Positions 27,370-37,087 of a stretch of 64,000 nt of DNA are shown in pieces (position 1 is the stretch's first letter; the number at the start of each line of letters is the position of its first letter). Source of the DNA: Rhodoferax sp. TS-BS-61-7. Lineage in GTDB: Bacteria; Pseudomonadota; Gammaproteobacteria; Burkholderiales; Burkholderiaceae_C. The notes under the pieces are model-generated. The model worked only from the letters and a program-made list of their open reading frames with translations, did no database searches and was not told the origin of the DNA. The stretch is taken from assembly GCF_002943465.1 (NCBI RefSeq), contig NZ_PTQY01000002.1, positions 310,001 to 374,000 of the forward strand, read 5' to 3'. The position numbers and the translations under genes were made by a program.

Positions 27370-29445
27370 ATGACAAGCAAAACTTCCTTAACCCTAATGG
27401 ACCCGGCACTGGTCAAGCCCGCCGTGTGGGCCGCATTTGCCAAGCTGGACCCCCGCGTGCAGTGGCGCAATCCGGTGATGTTTGTGGTCTACATCGGCAG
27501 CATCGTCACCACCTTGCTGGGCCTGCAGGCATTGCAGGGCAGCGTGGGCGATTCGCCGGGCTTCATCCTCTCCGTGGCAGTGTGGCTGTGGTTCACCGTG
27601 CTGTTTGCCAACTTTGCCGAAGCGCTGGCCGAAGGCCGCAGCAAGGCCCAGGCGGATTCGCTCAAAGGCCTGAAAAAAAGCACCTGGGCCAAGAAGCTTA
27701 AGGACCCCGTCCATGGCTCCACCTGGTTGCCAGAACAAGCCGAGAACCTGCGCAAGGGTGATGTGGTGCTGGTGGAAGCCGGTGACATGATCCCTGTGGA
27801 CGGTGAAATCATCCAGGGGGTAGCCACAGTGGACGAGAGCGCCATCACCGGTGAATCGGCACCAGTGGTGCGCGAGTCCGGTGGCGACTTTGCCTCGGTT
27901 ACCGGCGGCACGCGGGTGTTGTCCGACTGGCTGGTGGTGCGTATTGGCGTCAACCCCGGCGAGTCGTTTCTGGACCGCATGATCGGCATGGTGGAAGGCG
28001 CTAAGCGCCAGAAGACTCCCAACGAAGTGGCGTTGACCATTCTGCTGGTGGCGCTGACCATCGTGTTCCTCGTCGTCACGGTCACGCTGCTGCCGTTTTC
28101 CATCTTCAGCGTAGAGGCTGCGGGCAGTGGCACCGTGGTCAGCATCACCGCACTCATTGCGCTGCTGGTGTGCCTGATCCCCACGACCATTGGTGGTCTG
28201 TTGTCGGCTGTAGGTGTGGCCGGCATGAGCCGCATGATGCAGGCCAATGTGATTGCCACCTCGGGCCGCGCAGTCGAAGCTGCCGGTGATGTAGACGTGT
28301 TGCTGTTGGACAAGACCGGCACCATCACCCACGGCAACCGCCAGGCCGCGTTGTTCATTCCCGCACCCGGCATCACTCTGAACCAGCTGGCCCTGTGCGC
28401 CGCACAGGCCTCCATGGCCGATGAAACGCCCGAAGGCCGCAGCATCGTGACCCTGGCGCAGAGCAAGGTGCAGATCGAGCCGCTGGTGGGCAAGACCCAG
28501 GAGGTTGCCTTCACCGCACAGACCCGCATGAGCGGTATGGACCTGACACGCCCCGATGACAGCACACGCCAACTGCGCAAAGGCGCGGTAGATGCCGTGC
28601 GCAAGTACCTGGAAGCCATGGGTTCCAGCATGCCCCCCGAGGTGCTGCGCGCTGCCGATGAAGTGTCACGCCGTGGCAGCACGCCGCTGGCGGTGGCCGA
28701 TGGCAACCGCGTGTTGGGCGTGGTGGAGCTCAAGGACATCGTCAAGGCCGGCATCAAGGAACGTTTTGGCGAGCTGCGCCGCATGGGCATCAAGACCGTG
28801 ATGATCACGGGCGACAACAAACTCACCGCAGCTGCCATTGCCGCCGAAGCCGGTGTGGACGACTTCCTGGCCGAGGCCACACCCGAAGACAAACTCACGC
28901 TGATCCGCAGCTACCAGGCTGAAGGTCGCCTGGTCGCCATGACGGGAGACGGCACCAACGATGCCCCCGCGCTGGCCCAAGCCGATGTGGCGGTGGCTAT
29001 GAACAGCGGCACCCAGGCTGCCAAGGAAGCCGGCAACATGGTGGATCTGGACTCCAACCCGACCAAGCTGCTGGAGATTGTGGAGACCGGCAAGGCGCTG
29101 CTGATGACACGGGGCTCGCTCACCACTTTTTCTATTGCCAACGACGTGGCCAAGTACTTCGCCATCATCCCTGCCATTTTCGTGAGCACCTACCCGCAAC
29201 TCGGTGCGCTGAATGTGATGCGTCTGGGTAGCCCGAACTCGGCTATTTTGTCGGCGGTGATATTCAACGCACTGATCATCGTGGTGCTGATCCCGCTGGC
29301 ACTCAAGGGCGTGAAATACCGCCCCGTGGGTGCTGCCGCACTGCTTCGCCGCAACCTGGCCATCTACGGCCTGGGCGGGCTGATCGTGCCCTTCATCGGC
29401 ATCAAGGCCATTGACCTGTTGCTCGTTGCATTGAATCTGGTTTAA
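27370..29445 (+). CDS. kdpB: potassium-transporting ATPase subunit B (KdpB)
   Basis: This 691-residue P-type ATPase is the catalytic subunit of high-affinity K+ import. The phosphorylated Asp is about residue 314 in [13 protein letters not shown]. The actuator motif is ITGESAPV, the hinge is [21 protein letters not shown] and the nucleotide-domain motif is [10 protein letters not shown] chose the ATG at 27370 because the upstream in-frame TTG has no ribosome binding site. It is followed 11 bases later by kdpC. Confidence 0.98.
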   Translation: MTSKTSLTLMDPALVKPAVWAAFAKLDPRVQWRNPVMFVVYIGSIVTTLLGLQALQGSVGDSPGFILSVAVWLWFTVLFANFAEALAEGRSKAQADSLKGLKKSTWAKKLKDPVHGSTWLPEQAENLRKGDVVLVEAGDMIPVDGEIIQGVATVDESAITGESAPVVRESGGDFASVTGGTRVLSDWLVVRIGVNPGESFLDRMIGMVEGAKRQKTPNEVALTILLVALTIVFLVVTVTLLPFSIFSVEAAGSGTVVSITALIALLVCLIPTTIGGLLSAVGVAGMSRMMQANVIATSGRAVEAAGDVDVLLLDKTGTITHGNRQAALFIPAPGITLNQLALCAAQASMADETPEGRSIVTLAQSKVQIEPLVGKTQEVAFTAQTRMSGMDLTRPDDSTRQLRKGAVDAVRKYLEAMGSSMPPEVLRAADEVSRRGSTPLAVADGNRVLGVVELKDIVKAGIKERFGELRRMGIKTVMITGDNKLTAAAIAAEAGVDDFLAEATPEDKLTLIRSYQAEGRLVAMTGDGTNDAPALAQADVAVAMNSGTQAAKEAGNMVDLDSNPTKLLEIVETGKALLMTRGSLTTFSIANDVAKYFAIIPAIFVSTYPQLGALNVMRLGSPNSAILSAVIFNALIIVVLIPLALKGVKYRPVGAAALLRRNLAIYGLGGLIVPFIGIKAIDLLLVALNLV

Positions 29446-29456
29446 GGAGTCTCATC

Positions 29457-30026
29457 ATGAACAAAACACTTCGCCCTCTGCTGGTTCTGTTTTCGGCACT
29501 CACCCTGGTCACCGGCGTGGCCTACCCGCTGGTCGTCACCGGTGTAGGTCAGGCAGTCTTCCCGCACCAGGCGCATGGCAGCCTGATCGTGCGGGATGGC
29601 AAACCAGTGGGCTCTGCCCTGATTGGCCAGAACTTCAGCGACCCCGGCCACTTCTGGGGCCGCCCCTCGGCCACTGGCCCGTTTGGCAACAATGCGGCCG
29701 CCTCCAGCGGCTCCAACCAGGGCCCGCTGAACCCGGCCCTGGTGGACGCTGCCAAAGGCCGCTTGAAAGTGCTGCGCGCTGCTGACCCCACCAACACGGC
29801 CCCGGTACCGGTGGAACTTGTCACAGCCTCGGCCAGCGGGCTGGACCCGCATATCAGCCCCGCAGCAGCCCAGTACCAGTTGGCTCGCGTGGCCGCCGCC
29901 CGCAAGCTCTCCCCGCAAGCTGTGCAAGCACTGGTGGCGCAGCACACCACACGCCCGCTGCTGGGCGTGCTGGGCGAACCCGTGGTGAATGTGCTGCAAC
30001 TGAATCTGGCGCTTGATGCACACTAA
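29457..30026 (+). CDS. kdpC: potassium-transporting ATPase subunit C (KdpC)
   Basis: This 189-residue subunit has one N-terminal membrane helix (about 8-30) and a periplasmic domain with the conserved motifs [23 protein letters not shown] and [10 protein letters not shown], and a C-terminal [20 protein letters not shown]. It assembles KdpA with KdpB. The ATG follows AAGGAGTCTCATC. kdpD starts 4 bases after its stop. Confidence 0.97.
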   Translation: MNKTLRPLLVLFSALTLVTGVAYPLVVTGVGQAVFPHQAHGSLIVRDGKPVGSALIGQNFSDPGHFWGRPSATGPFGNNAAASSGSNQGPLNPALVDAAKGRLKVLRAADPTNTAPVPVELVTASASGLDPHISPAAAQYQLARVAAARKLSPQAVQALVAQHTTRPLLGVLGEPVVNVLQLNLALDAH

Positions 30027-30030
30027 GTAG

Positions 30031-32796
30031 ATGGCAAGCCCTTCAGATTCACGGCCCGACCCAGACGCCCTGCTGGCGCAGCTGCAAGAGGCGCAGGCCA
30101 CGCAGCAGCGCGGCAAGCTGCGCATCTACTTTGGCGCCAACGCGGGCGTGGGAAAAACCTACGCCATGCTCAGCGCTGCGCAACGGGCGCAGCGCGCCGG
30201 CCAGCGGGTGCTGGTGGGCGTGGTGGAAACCCATGGCCGCAAGGACACCATGGAGCTGCAGACTGGGCTGCAGGTGTTGCCCTTGCAGGAGATCGCCTAC
30301 CGTGGCCAGGTGCTGCTGGAGCTGGACATTGACGCCGCGCTGGCTGCGCAGCCCGATGTGCTGTTGGTAGATGAGCTGGCCCACAGCAATGCGCCGGGCT
30401 CCCGCCACCCCAAGCGCTGGCAGGACGTGCAGGAGCTGCTGGATGCGGGCATTGATGTCTGGACCGCGCTCAACGTGCAGCACCTGGAAAGCCTGAACGG
30501 TACGGTGGGCGCCATCACTGGGGTGCGCGTGAACGAGACAGTGCCCGACACCGTGCTGGATGGGGCCGATGAAATCGTACTGGTGGATGTGACGGCGGAT
30601 GAACTGCTGGCGCGCCTGAAGGCCGGCAAGGTCTACATCCCACAGCAGGCGGAGCGCGCCAGCCAGAATTTCTTTCGCAAAGGCAACCTGATCGCGCTGC
30701 GCGAGATTGCACTGCGCCGCACGGCCGAACACGTGGGCGACGATGTGCGCAGCTACCGCCAGCACCTGGCACAAACCTCGCGCCAGCAGGACACCACGGA
30801 TCAACCGGCCTGGAACACCTCGGGTGCGCTGCTGGTGTGTGTGGGTCCGCAGGCGGGGGCCGAACACGCGGTGCGCACGGCAGCACGCCTGGCTGGGCAG
30901 CTCAATGTGCGTTGGCATGCTGCCTATGTGGAAACGCCGGCGCTGCAGCGGCTGGCCGCGCAGGACCGCGACCGCACGCTGGCCGTGCTCAAGCTGGCCG
31001 AGGAACTGGGGGGCAGCACCGCGGTGCTGACGGGGGACAGCATTGCCAGGGTGCTCTTACAACAGGCCCAGACTCTGAACTGCGCGACGCTGGTGCTGGG
31101 GCGCCCGGTGCGGCACCACTGGCGTGGCCTGTTGCGCGTGTTGCGCCCGACGTTGACACGCCAGCTCGCGACGCTGGCACCCGCGCTGGACATTGTGGAG
31201 GTGGGTTTTACCGACAGCGTGCGCAAGCTGGGGCAGCCCTTGGGTCGCAGGGTCGACGACGAGCCCGCTGCCTCGCGCTGGCGCACGCAATGGATGCGTT
31301 ACGGTGGTGCGGTGGCGGCGTGTCTGCTCACCACCGTGGTCACACAGCCCTTGTTGCCCTGGTTTGACCTGGCCAACATCGTCATGCTGTTTTTGTTGGG
31401 CGTGGTGTTGGTGGCCGTGAAGCTGGGGCGTGGGCCGGCCAGCCTGGCTGCGGTGTTGTCCGTGGCGTCATTTGATTTCTTTTATGTGCAGCCGCGCCTG
31501 TCGTTTGCGGTGAGTGATGTGCAGTACCTGGTGACGTTTGCGGTGATGCTGGTGGTGGGCCTGCTGATCGGGCAGCTCACCGCCAATCTGCGTTTCTCGG
31601 CTTTTGTTGCAGCCAGCCGTGAGCGGCGTGCGCAAGCGCTGTTTGAGCTCACACGTGAACTGTCCGCCGCGCTGCAGACCGAGCAGGTGGTAGAGCTGGG
31701 CGAGGCCGCCGTGCGACGTACCTTTGGCGGCCAGGCCAAGATGCTGCTGCCCGACTCCCGCGATCAGCTGGCGTTGCCCGCAGACCTGCCACCGGGGCTG
31801 GACGGCAGCATTGCCGATTGGGCTTTTAATAACGGGCAACCCGCTGGAATGGCCACGTCGACCCTGCCTTCCAACCCTTGGCACTATGTGCCGCTGCAAG
31901 CCCCCATGCGGGTGCGCGGTGTGCTGGCGCTACAGCCGGCGCAGGCCCGGTGGTTGCTGATTCCCGAACAGGTGCAGCAGCTCGACACCTTGGCGCGGCA
32001 AATTGCGATTGCGCTGGAGCGCGTGCACTATGTGGACGTAGCGCAGGGCGCCGTGGTGCAAATGGAATCGGAGCGTCTGCGCAACACGCTGCTGGCGGCA
32101 ATGTCGCATGACGTGCGCACGCCGCTTACAGCACTCATCGGTCAGGCCGAATCTTTAGCTAGCTCCATGCCGCTGACGCCAGACCAGAAGGCTTCGGCCG
32201 ACGCCGTAAGTCATGAAGCACGCGAGTTGGGTGCGTTGGTGGGCAACCTGCTGGAGATGGCCCGGCTGGAGAGTGGCCAGGTGGAGCTTCGGTTGGAGTG
32301 GCAGTCGGTGGAGGAAGTGGTGGGCGGTGCAATCCGTGCCGCACGGCACGCGCTGGGGCCGCTCACGGTGCACACCGCCATTGCCCCCGATCTGCCGCTG
32401 GTGGAGTTTGATGCCGGGTTGATGGAGCGTCTGCTCGTCAACCTGCTGGAGAACGCTGCCAAGTACGGTGTAAGTACCCCGGTGCGTACGCCCGCCATGG
32501 AGGTGTCGGCGCAGGTGACGTCTGGCACGCTGGAGCTGCGGGTGCGTGATTACGGCCCCGGCCTGCCGCCCGCCAGTCAGGGCAGGGAGGTGGACCTGTT
32601 TGAGAAATTTACCCGTGGCAAAAACGAGTCGTCCACGCGCGGCGTGGGCCTGGGCCTGGCTATTTGCAAAGCCGTGGTGGACGCGCACAAAGGGCGCATC
32701 AGCGCACGCAATGCCGATGGCGGTGGTGCAGAATTCACCATCACCTTGCCGCGGCGTGCGCCGCCCCAGGCACCTACCGAAGCCGACGAACTTTAA
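30031..32796 (+). CDS. kdpD: osmosensitive K+ sensor histidine kinase KdpD
   Basis: This 921-residue sensor kinase has, in order: the KdpD domain with Walker A GANAGVGKT (residues 35-43) and VLLVDELAHSNAPGSRHPKR, a USP-like domain (about 265-385), a four-helix DUF4118 membrane region (about 425-535), a GAF-like region (about 540-660), the phosphoacceptor helix MSHDVRTPLTALIGQ, and a HATPase with LLVNLLENAAKYG, RDYGPGLP and GVGLGLAICKAVV. It senses K+ limitation and turgor and phosphorylates KdpE. kdpE follows 5 bases downstream, so kdpFABCDE is one unit. Confidence 0.97.
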   Translation: MASPSDSRPDPDALLAQLQEAQATQQRGKLRIYFGANAGVGKTYAMLSAAQRAQRAGQRVLVGVVETHGRKDTMELQTGLQVLPLQEIAYRGQVLLELDIDAALAAQPDVLLVDELAHSNAPGSRHPKRWQDVQELLDAGIDVWTALNVQHLESLNGTVGAITGVRVNETVPDTVLDGADEIVLVDVTADELLARLKAGKVYIPQQAERASQNFFRKGNLIALREIALRRTAEHVGDDVRSYRQHLAQTSRQQDTTDQPAWNTSGALLVCVGPQAGAEHAVRTAARLAGQLNVRWHAAYVETPALQRLAAQDRDRTLAVLKLAEELGGSTAVLTGDSIARVLLQQAQTLNCATLVLGRPVRHHWRGLLRVLRPTLTRQLATLAPALDIVEVGFTDSVRKLGQPLGRRVDDEPAASRWRTQWMRYGGAVAACLLTTVVTQPLLPWFDLANIVMLFLLGVVLVAVKLGRGPASLAAVLSVASFDFFYVQPRLSFAVSDVQYLVTFAVMLVVGLLIGQLTANLRFSAFVAASRERRAQALFELTRELSAALQTEQVVELGEAAVRRTFGGQAKMLLPDSRDQLALPADLPPGLDGSIADWAFNNGQPAGMATSTLPSNPWHYVPLQAPMRVRGVLALQPAQARWLLIPEQVQQLDTLARQIAIALERVHYVDVAQGAVVQMESERLRNTLLAAMSHDVRTPLTALIGQAESLASSMPLTPDQKASADAVSHEARELGALVGNLLEMARLESGQVELRLEWQSVEEVVGGAIRAARHALGPLTVHTAIAPDLPLVEFDAGLMERLLVNLLENAAKYGVSTPVRTPAMEVSAQVTSGTLELRVRDYGPGLPPASQGREVDLFEKFTRGKNESSTRGVGLGLAICKAVVDAHKGRISARNADGGGAEFTITLPRRAPPQAPTEADEL

Positions 32797-32801
32797 GCCC
32801 C

Positions 32802-33503
32802 ATGTCTACCCCTGCGCCCGTTGCCGTTCTGATTGAAGACGAGCCCCAGATCCGCCGTTTTGTGCGCGCGGCGCTGGAGGCCGAAGGTTGGCAGGTGTTT
32901 GAGGCCGAGACCGCGCAGCTGGGCCTGCGCGACGCCGCCACCCGCAAGCCCGACCTGCTGGTGCTGGACCTGGGCCTGCCCGATGGCGACGGGCTGGAGG
33001 TGATCCGTGATGTGCGTAGCTGGTCGGCCGTGCCCATCGTGGTGCTGTCTGCCCGCAGTGACGAGGGCGACAAGATTGCCGCGCTGGACGCCGGTGCCGA
33101 CGACTACTTGACCAAACCCTTTGGCGTGGGGGAGCTGCTAGCCCGCGTGCGCGCCAATCTGCGCCGCCCCCGCGCGGCCAGTGCCGAGGGCAAAGCCGAC
33201 GATTCGCTATTTGTATTTGGCGAGGTAGAGGTAGACCGTCAGGCCCGGCTGGTGCGCCGTGCGGGTACCGAAGTGCATCTCACCCCTATCGAATACCGCC
33301 TGTTGCTGGTGCTGGTGGCCAACGCGGGGCGCGTGCTGACGCATCGCCAGTTGCTGCGCGAGGTGTGGGGGCCATCGCACGCCGACCAGAGCCACTACCT
33401 GCGCATTTACATGGGCCATCTGCGGCAAAAGCTGGAGGCCGACCCGAGCCAGCCGCAGCATCTGCTGACAGAAACAGCCGTTGGTTACCGGCTGATGGTG
33501 TAG
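32802..33503 (+). CDS. kdpE: KDP operon response regulator KdpE
   Basis: This is a 233-residue OmpR/PhoB-type response regulator. The receiver domain has the acidic pair in IEDEPQ, the phosphoacceptor D56 (LVLDLGLPDGDG) and K in DYLTKPFG. The winged-helix DNA-binding domain (about 135-230) contains LTPIEYRLLLVLVANAGRV and YLRIYMGHLRQKLE. It activates kdpFABC, probably through the T-rich site at 25341. The start ATG lies 5 bases after the kdpD stop. Confidence 0.97.
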   Translation: MSTPAPVAVLIEDEPQIRRFVRAALEAEGWQVFEAETAQLGLRDAATRKPDLLVLDLGLPDGDGLEVIRDVRSWSAVPIVVLSARSDEGDKIAALDAGADDYLTKPFGVGELLARVRANLRRPRAASAEGKADDSLFVFGEVEVDRQARLVRRAGTEVHLTPIEYRLLLVLVANAGRVLTHRQLLREVWGPSHADQSHYLRIYMGHLRQKLEADPSQPQHLLTETAVGYRLMV

Positions 33504-33517
33504 CTCGGCGCCGAAAC

Positions 33518-34024
33518 CTAGCCGGCACCACGTTTGAGGTGCGCCAAAGGCAGCTCGGTGCTGCTCTTGATGCGGGCGAGCACGATGTTGGAGCGGATAC
33601 TTCCCACGCCCTGGATGCGGGTCAGGCGACGCAGCACTTGTTCCGACAACACGCTGAGGTCGGCCGCCACGATCTGCAGGATGTAGTCCGATTCACCGGC
33701 CACCGAGTAACACTCCAGCACCTCGGGGAAGCTGGCAATCTCGCGTTCAAACGCCAAGCCTTCGTCCCCACTGTGGCGGGTCAGCGTGACATAGGAAATG
33801 GCGCGCACGCCCAGGCCAATGGCCGCGGGCTCCAGCAGCGCCACATAACGACGGATGATGCCGCTGGCCTGTAGCCGTTGCACCCGACGGCTGACCTGCG
33901 AGGCCGATAGATGTACCTGCTCCCCAATTTGCTGGTGGGTGGCATGTGCATCGCGCTGCAGTGCAGCAAGAAGGCTGATATCAAAGCTATCCAGCAATGA
34001 GTCTTCGTGTTTCTCAGGTTTCAT
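33518..34024 (-). CDS. Lrp/AsnC-family transcriptional regulator (next to hpd)
   Basis: This 168-residue regulator has an N-terminal helix-turn-helix (about 15-60, ATHQQIGEQVHLSASQVSRRVQRLQ) and a C-terminal RAM ligand-binding domain (about 80-160). It is divergent from hpd, 108 bases away, so it probably controls tyrosine catabolism with tyrosine or phenylalanine as co-effector. The start is the ATG at 34022-34024, which sits on a perfect AT-rich palindrome that may be its own operator. Confidence 0.9.
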   Translation of the reverse strand: MKPEKHEDSLLDSFDISLLAALQRDAHATHQQIGEQVHLSASQVSRRVQRLQASGIIRRYVALLEPAAIGLGVRAISYVTLTRHSGDEGLAFEREIASFPEVLECYSVAGESDYILQIVAADLSVLSEQVLRRLTRIQGVGSIRSNIVLARIKSSTELPLAHLKRGAG

Positions 34025-34038
34025 GCATAAATTATGCA
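34024..34038. promoter_or_regulatory. palindrome at the lrp-like/hpd divergent region, candidate operator
   Basis: TGCATAA-A-TTATGCA is a perfect 7-bp inverted repeat around a single base, overlapping the start codon of the Lrp-type gene. Lrp/AsnC proteins bind AT-rich dyads of about 15 bp, so this is a good autoregulatory site and lies 94 bases before the hpd ATG. Confidence 0.55.
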
Positions 34039-34132
34039 TCTCAGTGGGCTGGCGACCTGCAACTTGCACACCCTTTGCATGTCCAAATGACCACAATCAA
34101 GGCTTCAAGAACAGCGTTTGAGGAGCACGACC

Positions 34133-35221
34133 ATGGCCACTGCAACAGGTGATTTGTTTGACAACCCGATGGGCCTGATGGGCTTTGAATTTGTGGAGTT
34201 TGCGTCGCCCATCGCGGGTGTGATCGAGCCGGTGTTCGAACGCATGGGCTTCACGCTGGTGGCCAAACACCGCTCCAAAGACGTGGTGCTCTACCGCCAG
34301 GGCGAGATCAATTTCATCGTCAACCGCGAACCCAAAAGCGTGGCCGGTTACTTTGCTGCCGAGCACGGCCCCAGTGCCTGCGGCATGGCGTTTCGGGTGA
34401 AGGATTCGCACCTGGCCTACAAACGTGCCCTGGAGCTGGGCGCCCAACCGGTGGAGCTGCGTCCCGGCCCCATGGAACTCAACTTGCCTGCCATCAAGGG
34501 CATTGGCGGCGCACCGCTGTACCTGATTGACCGCTACGAGGACGGCAAGTCCATCTACGACATCGACTTCGAATTCATCGAAGGCGTGGACCGCCGCCCC
34601 GTGGGCCATGGCCTCAAGCTGATCGACCACCTGACGCACAACGTCTACCGTGGCCGCATGGCCTTCTGGGCTGACTATTACGAGCGCCTGTTCAACTTCC
34701 GCGAAATCCGTTTCTTTGACATCAAGGGCGAGTACACCGGCCTGACCTCCAAGGCGCTGACCGCACCCGACGGCAAGATCCGCATCCCGCTGAACGAAGA
34801 GGCGCGCCAGGGTGGTGGGCAGATTGAAGAGTATTTGATGAAGTTCAACGGCGAAGGCATCCAGCACATTGCGCTGATCTGCGATGACCTGATCGCCACC
34901 GTGGACAAACTGGCGCTGGCCGGCGTGCCGCTGATGACCGCGCCCAATGAGGTGTACTACGAGATGCTGGAAGGCCGTTTGCCGGGCCACGGTCAGCCGG
35001 TGCCCGAGTTGCAGACGCGCGGCATTCTGGTGGATGGCTCCACCGAGGGCGGCACACCACGGCTGCTGCTGCAAATCTTCTCGCAAACCCAGCTGGGCCC
35101 GGTGTTTTTCGAATTCATCCAGCGCCAGGGTGATGAAGGATTTGGAGAGGGCAATTTCAAGGCCCTGTTTGAGTCGCTGGAGCGCGACCAAATTCAACGT
35201 GGCGCACTCGAAACTGCATAA
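34133..35221 (+). CDS. hpd: 4-hydroxyphenylpyruvate dioxygenase
   Basis: This 362-residue enzyme converts 4-hydroxyphenylpyruvate to homogentisate in tyrosine breakdown. It has two VOC-type domains. Iron ligands are the His in LIDHLTHNV, the His in GIQHIALIC and the Glu near the end in [10 protein letters not shown]. The C-terminal helix begins [18 protein letters not shown], as in bacterial HPPDs. The start is the ATG at 34133 after GAGGAGCACGACC; a TTG upstream is unlikely. It leads the hpd-VOC-fahA-phhA set. Confidence 0.96.
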   Translation: MATATGDLFDNPMGLMGFEFVEFASPIAGVIEPVFERMGFTLVAKHRSKDVVLYRQGEINFIVNREPKSVAGYFAAEHGPSACGMAFRVKDSHLAYKRALELGAQPVELRPGPMELNLPAIKGIGGAPLYLIDRYEDGKSIYDIDFEFIEGVDRRPVGHGLKLIDHLTHNVYRGRMAFWADYYERLFNFREIRFFDIKGEYTGLTSKALTAPDGKIRIPLNEEARQGGGQIEEYLMKFNGEGIQHIALICDDLIATVDKLALAGVPLMTAPNEVYYEMLEGRLPGHGQPVPELQTRGILVDGSTEGGTPRLLLQIFSQTQLGPVFFEFIQRQGDEGFGEGNFKALFESLERDQIQRGALETA

Positions 35222-35253
35222 CAACACGCTATTAATCGGCCCGAGGAAACACC

Positions 35254-35799
35254 ATGAAAATCGACCGCATCCACCACGTGGCCTATCGCTGCAAAGACGC
35301 CAAAGAGACCGTGCTCTGGTACCAGAAGATGCTGCACATGGACTTTGTGCTGGCCATTGCCGAAGACCTGGTGCCCAGCACCAAGGCACCCGACCCCTAC
35401 ATGCACATCTTCATGGACGCCGGCATGGGCAATGTGCTGGCCTTCTTCGAGTTGCCTACGCAGCCCCCCATGGGCCGCGACCCGAACACGCCCGAGTGGG
35501 TGCAGCACATCGCCTTCCGCGTGAAAGACCGCGCGGAGCTGCTGGAATTCAAGGCACACCTGGAGGCACAGGGCGTGGATGTGCTGGGCGTGACCGACCA
35601 CGGCATGTTCCATAGCATTTACTTCTTCGACCCCAACGGCCACCGCCTGGAACTGGCCTGCCCGGACCCCGAAGAGATTGCCAAGATTGCGCAGGCCGAT
35701 GCGGTCAAGTGGGCCATGCTGGAGGAATGGAGCGTGACCAAACGTGCACCCAAACATGCGGCGTTTTTGCATACCAAAGAGCTGGGGGCCAAGGCATGA
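35254..35799 (+). CDS. VOC-family (glyoxalase/dioxygenase superfamily) protein
   Basis: This is a 181-residue protein with a single VOC unit of two beta-alpha-beta-beta-beta motifs. It contains metal-ligand-type residues in IDRIHHVAYRC, WVQHIAFRVKD and HRLELACPD. It lies between hpd and fahA and overlaps the fahA start by 4 bases (ATGA), so it is in the tyrosine operon. Homologues are often annotated as glyoxalase or extradiol dioxygenase-like. Its reaction here is unknown; it might act on homogentisate or a maleylacetoacetate-type intermediate, or repair a by-product. It is not a cupin and so not a canonical HmgA. Confidence 0.85.
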   Translation: MKIDRIHHVAYRCKDAKETVLWYQKMLHMDFVLAIAEDLVPSTKAPDPYMHIFMDAGMGNVLAFFELPTQPPMGRDPNTPEWVQHIAFRVKDRAELLEFKAHLEAQGVDVLGVTDHGMFHSIYFFDPNGHRLELACPDPEEIAKIAQADAVKWAMLEEWSVTKRAPKHAAFLHTKELGAKA

Positions 35800-37076
35800 G
35801 CGCACCCGCTATCACCTTGGACGCCACGCATGACCCGGCGACGCAAAGCTGGGTGGAGTCGGCCAACGTGGCGGACACCGACTTTCCCATCCCGAACCTG
35901 CCGTTTGGCCGCTTTCGCCACAACCGGCTGGAACCCTGGCAGATTGGCGTGGCCATTGGCGACCGTGTGTTGGACTTGCATGCCACGGGCCTCATCGACC
36001 ACAACGACATGACGCGTCTGATGGCGGCGCCCGTGGCAGAGCGTCGCGCGCTGCGTCTGGCCATTTGGGAAGGCCTGCGCGAGGGCTCGGCTCTTAAGGA
36101 GGTGTGGACGGACGCGCTGCTGCGCCAGACCGAGGTGGAGCTGGGGCTGCCCTGCGAGGTGGGCGACTACACGGACTTCTACACCGGCATCCACCATGCC
36201 ACCACCGTGGGTAAGCTGTTCCGCCCAGACAACCCGCTCTTGCCCAACTACAAGTGGGTGCCCATTGGTTACCACGGCCGCGCCAGCAGCATCGGTGCCA
36301 GCGGCCAGCAGTTTCACCGCCCGCGTGGGCAAACGTTAAAGCCCGGCGCTACGGTGCCGGACTTTGGACCCACTGCGCGGCTCGACTATGAACTGGAAAT
36401 AGCGGCCTGGGTCGGCATGGACAATGCGCTGGGTGCTCCTGTTTCCATAGCGGAGGCGGAAGACCACCTATTCGGCCTCACGCTGCTCAACGACTGGAGC
36501 GCGCGCGATGTGCAGGCCTGGGAGTACCAGCCGCTGGGCCCTTTCTTGGCCAAGAACTTTGCCACCACCGTGTCGCCCTGGTTGGTGACGATGGAGGCAC
36601 TGGCGCCGTTCCGCGCCGCCTTCACGCGCAGTGCGGACGACCCGCAGCCCTTGGAGTACCTGGATTCGGCACACAACCGCAGCGCAGGTGCGCTGGATGT
36701 GCAGCTCGAAGTCTGGCTGCAGACGCCCGCCATGCGCGCCGCGGGCAGCGCGGGCGAACGCTTGTCGGAATCCAATATGCGCGACGCCTACTGGACGCTG
36801 GCGCAGCTGGTGACCCACCACACGGTGAACGGTTGCAACCTGCGCCCAGGCGATGTGCTGGGCACCGGCACGCTGTCGGGCCCGGCACCGGAGCAGGGCG
36901 GTTCGTTGCTGGAGCTGACGCAGGGTGGCAAGGTTCCGCTCACGCTGGCCAATGGAGAAACGCGCACCTTCTTGCAGGACGGCGACAGCATCATCCTGCG
37001 CGGCAGCTGCGCGCGTGCGGGCGCACGGCGCATTGGCTTTGGCGAGTGCCGCGGCACGGTGCTGGCGGTGCGATAA
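35796..37076 (+). CDS. fahA: fumarylacetoacetase
   Basis: This 426-residue hydrolase splits 4-fumarylacetoacetate to fumarate and acetoacetate, the last step of tyrosine degradation. It has the FAH N-terminal domain (about 1-120) and catalytic domain with metal ligands in DYTDFYTGIHHATTVGKLFR, in the DYELEIAAWVG segment and in LLNDWSARDVQAWEYQPLGPF. The start is the ATG at 35796 overlapping the VOC stop. phhA starts 11 bases after its stop. Confidence 0.96.
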   Translation: MSAPAITLDATHDPATQSWVESANVADTDFPIPNLPFGRFRHNRLEPWQIGVAIGDRVLDLHATGLIDHNDMTRLMAAPVAERRALRLAIWEGLREGSALKEVWTDALLRQTEVELGLPCEVGDYTDFYTGIHHATTVGKLFRPDNPLLPNYKWVPIGYHGRASSIGASGQQFHRPRGQTLKPGATVPDFGPTARLDYELEIAAWVGMDNALGAPVSIAEAEDHLFGLTLLNDWSARDVQAWEYQPLGPFLAKNFATTVSPWLVTMEALAPFRAAFTRSADDPQPLEYLDSAHNRSAGALDVQLEVWLQTPAMRAAGSAGERLSESNMRDAYWTLAQLVTHHTVNGCNLRPGDVLGTGTLSGPAPEQGGSLLELTQGGKVPLTLANGETRTFLQDGDSIILRGSCARAGARRIGFGECRGTVLAVR

Positions 37077-37087
37077 GGAACGCGGGC

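Noticed and set aside
36381..36460. Sequence inside fahA that resembles the dispersed repeat (AATGCGCTGGGTGCTCCTG, TTTCCATAGCGG)
   Set aside because: The encoded residues (ELEIAAWVG and NALGAPVSIAEAEDHLFG) are normal fumarylacetoacetase family sequence, so the similarity is chance.
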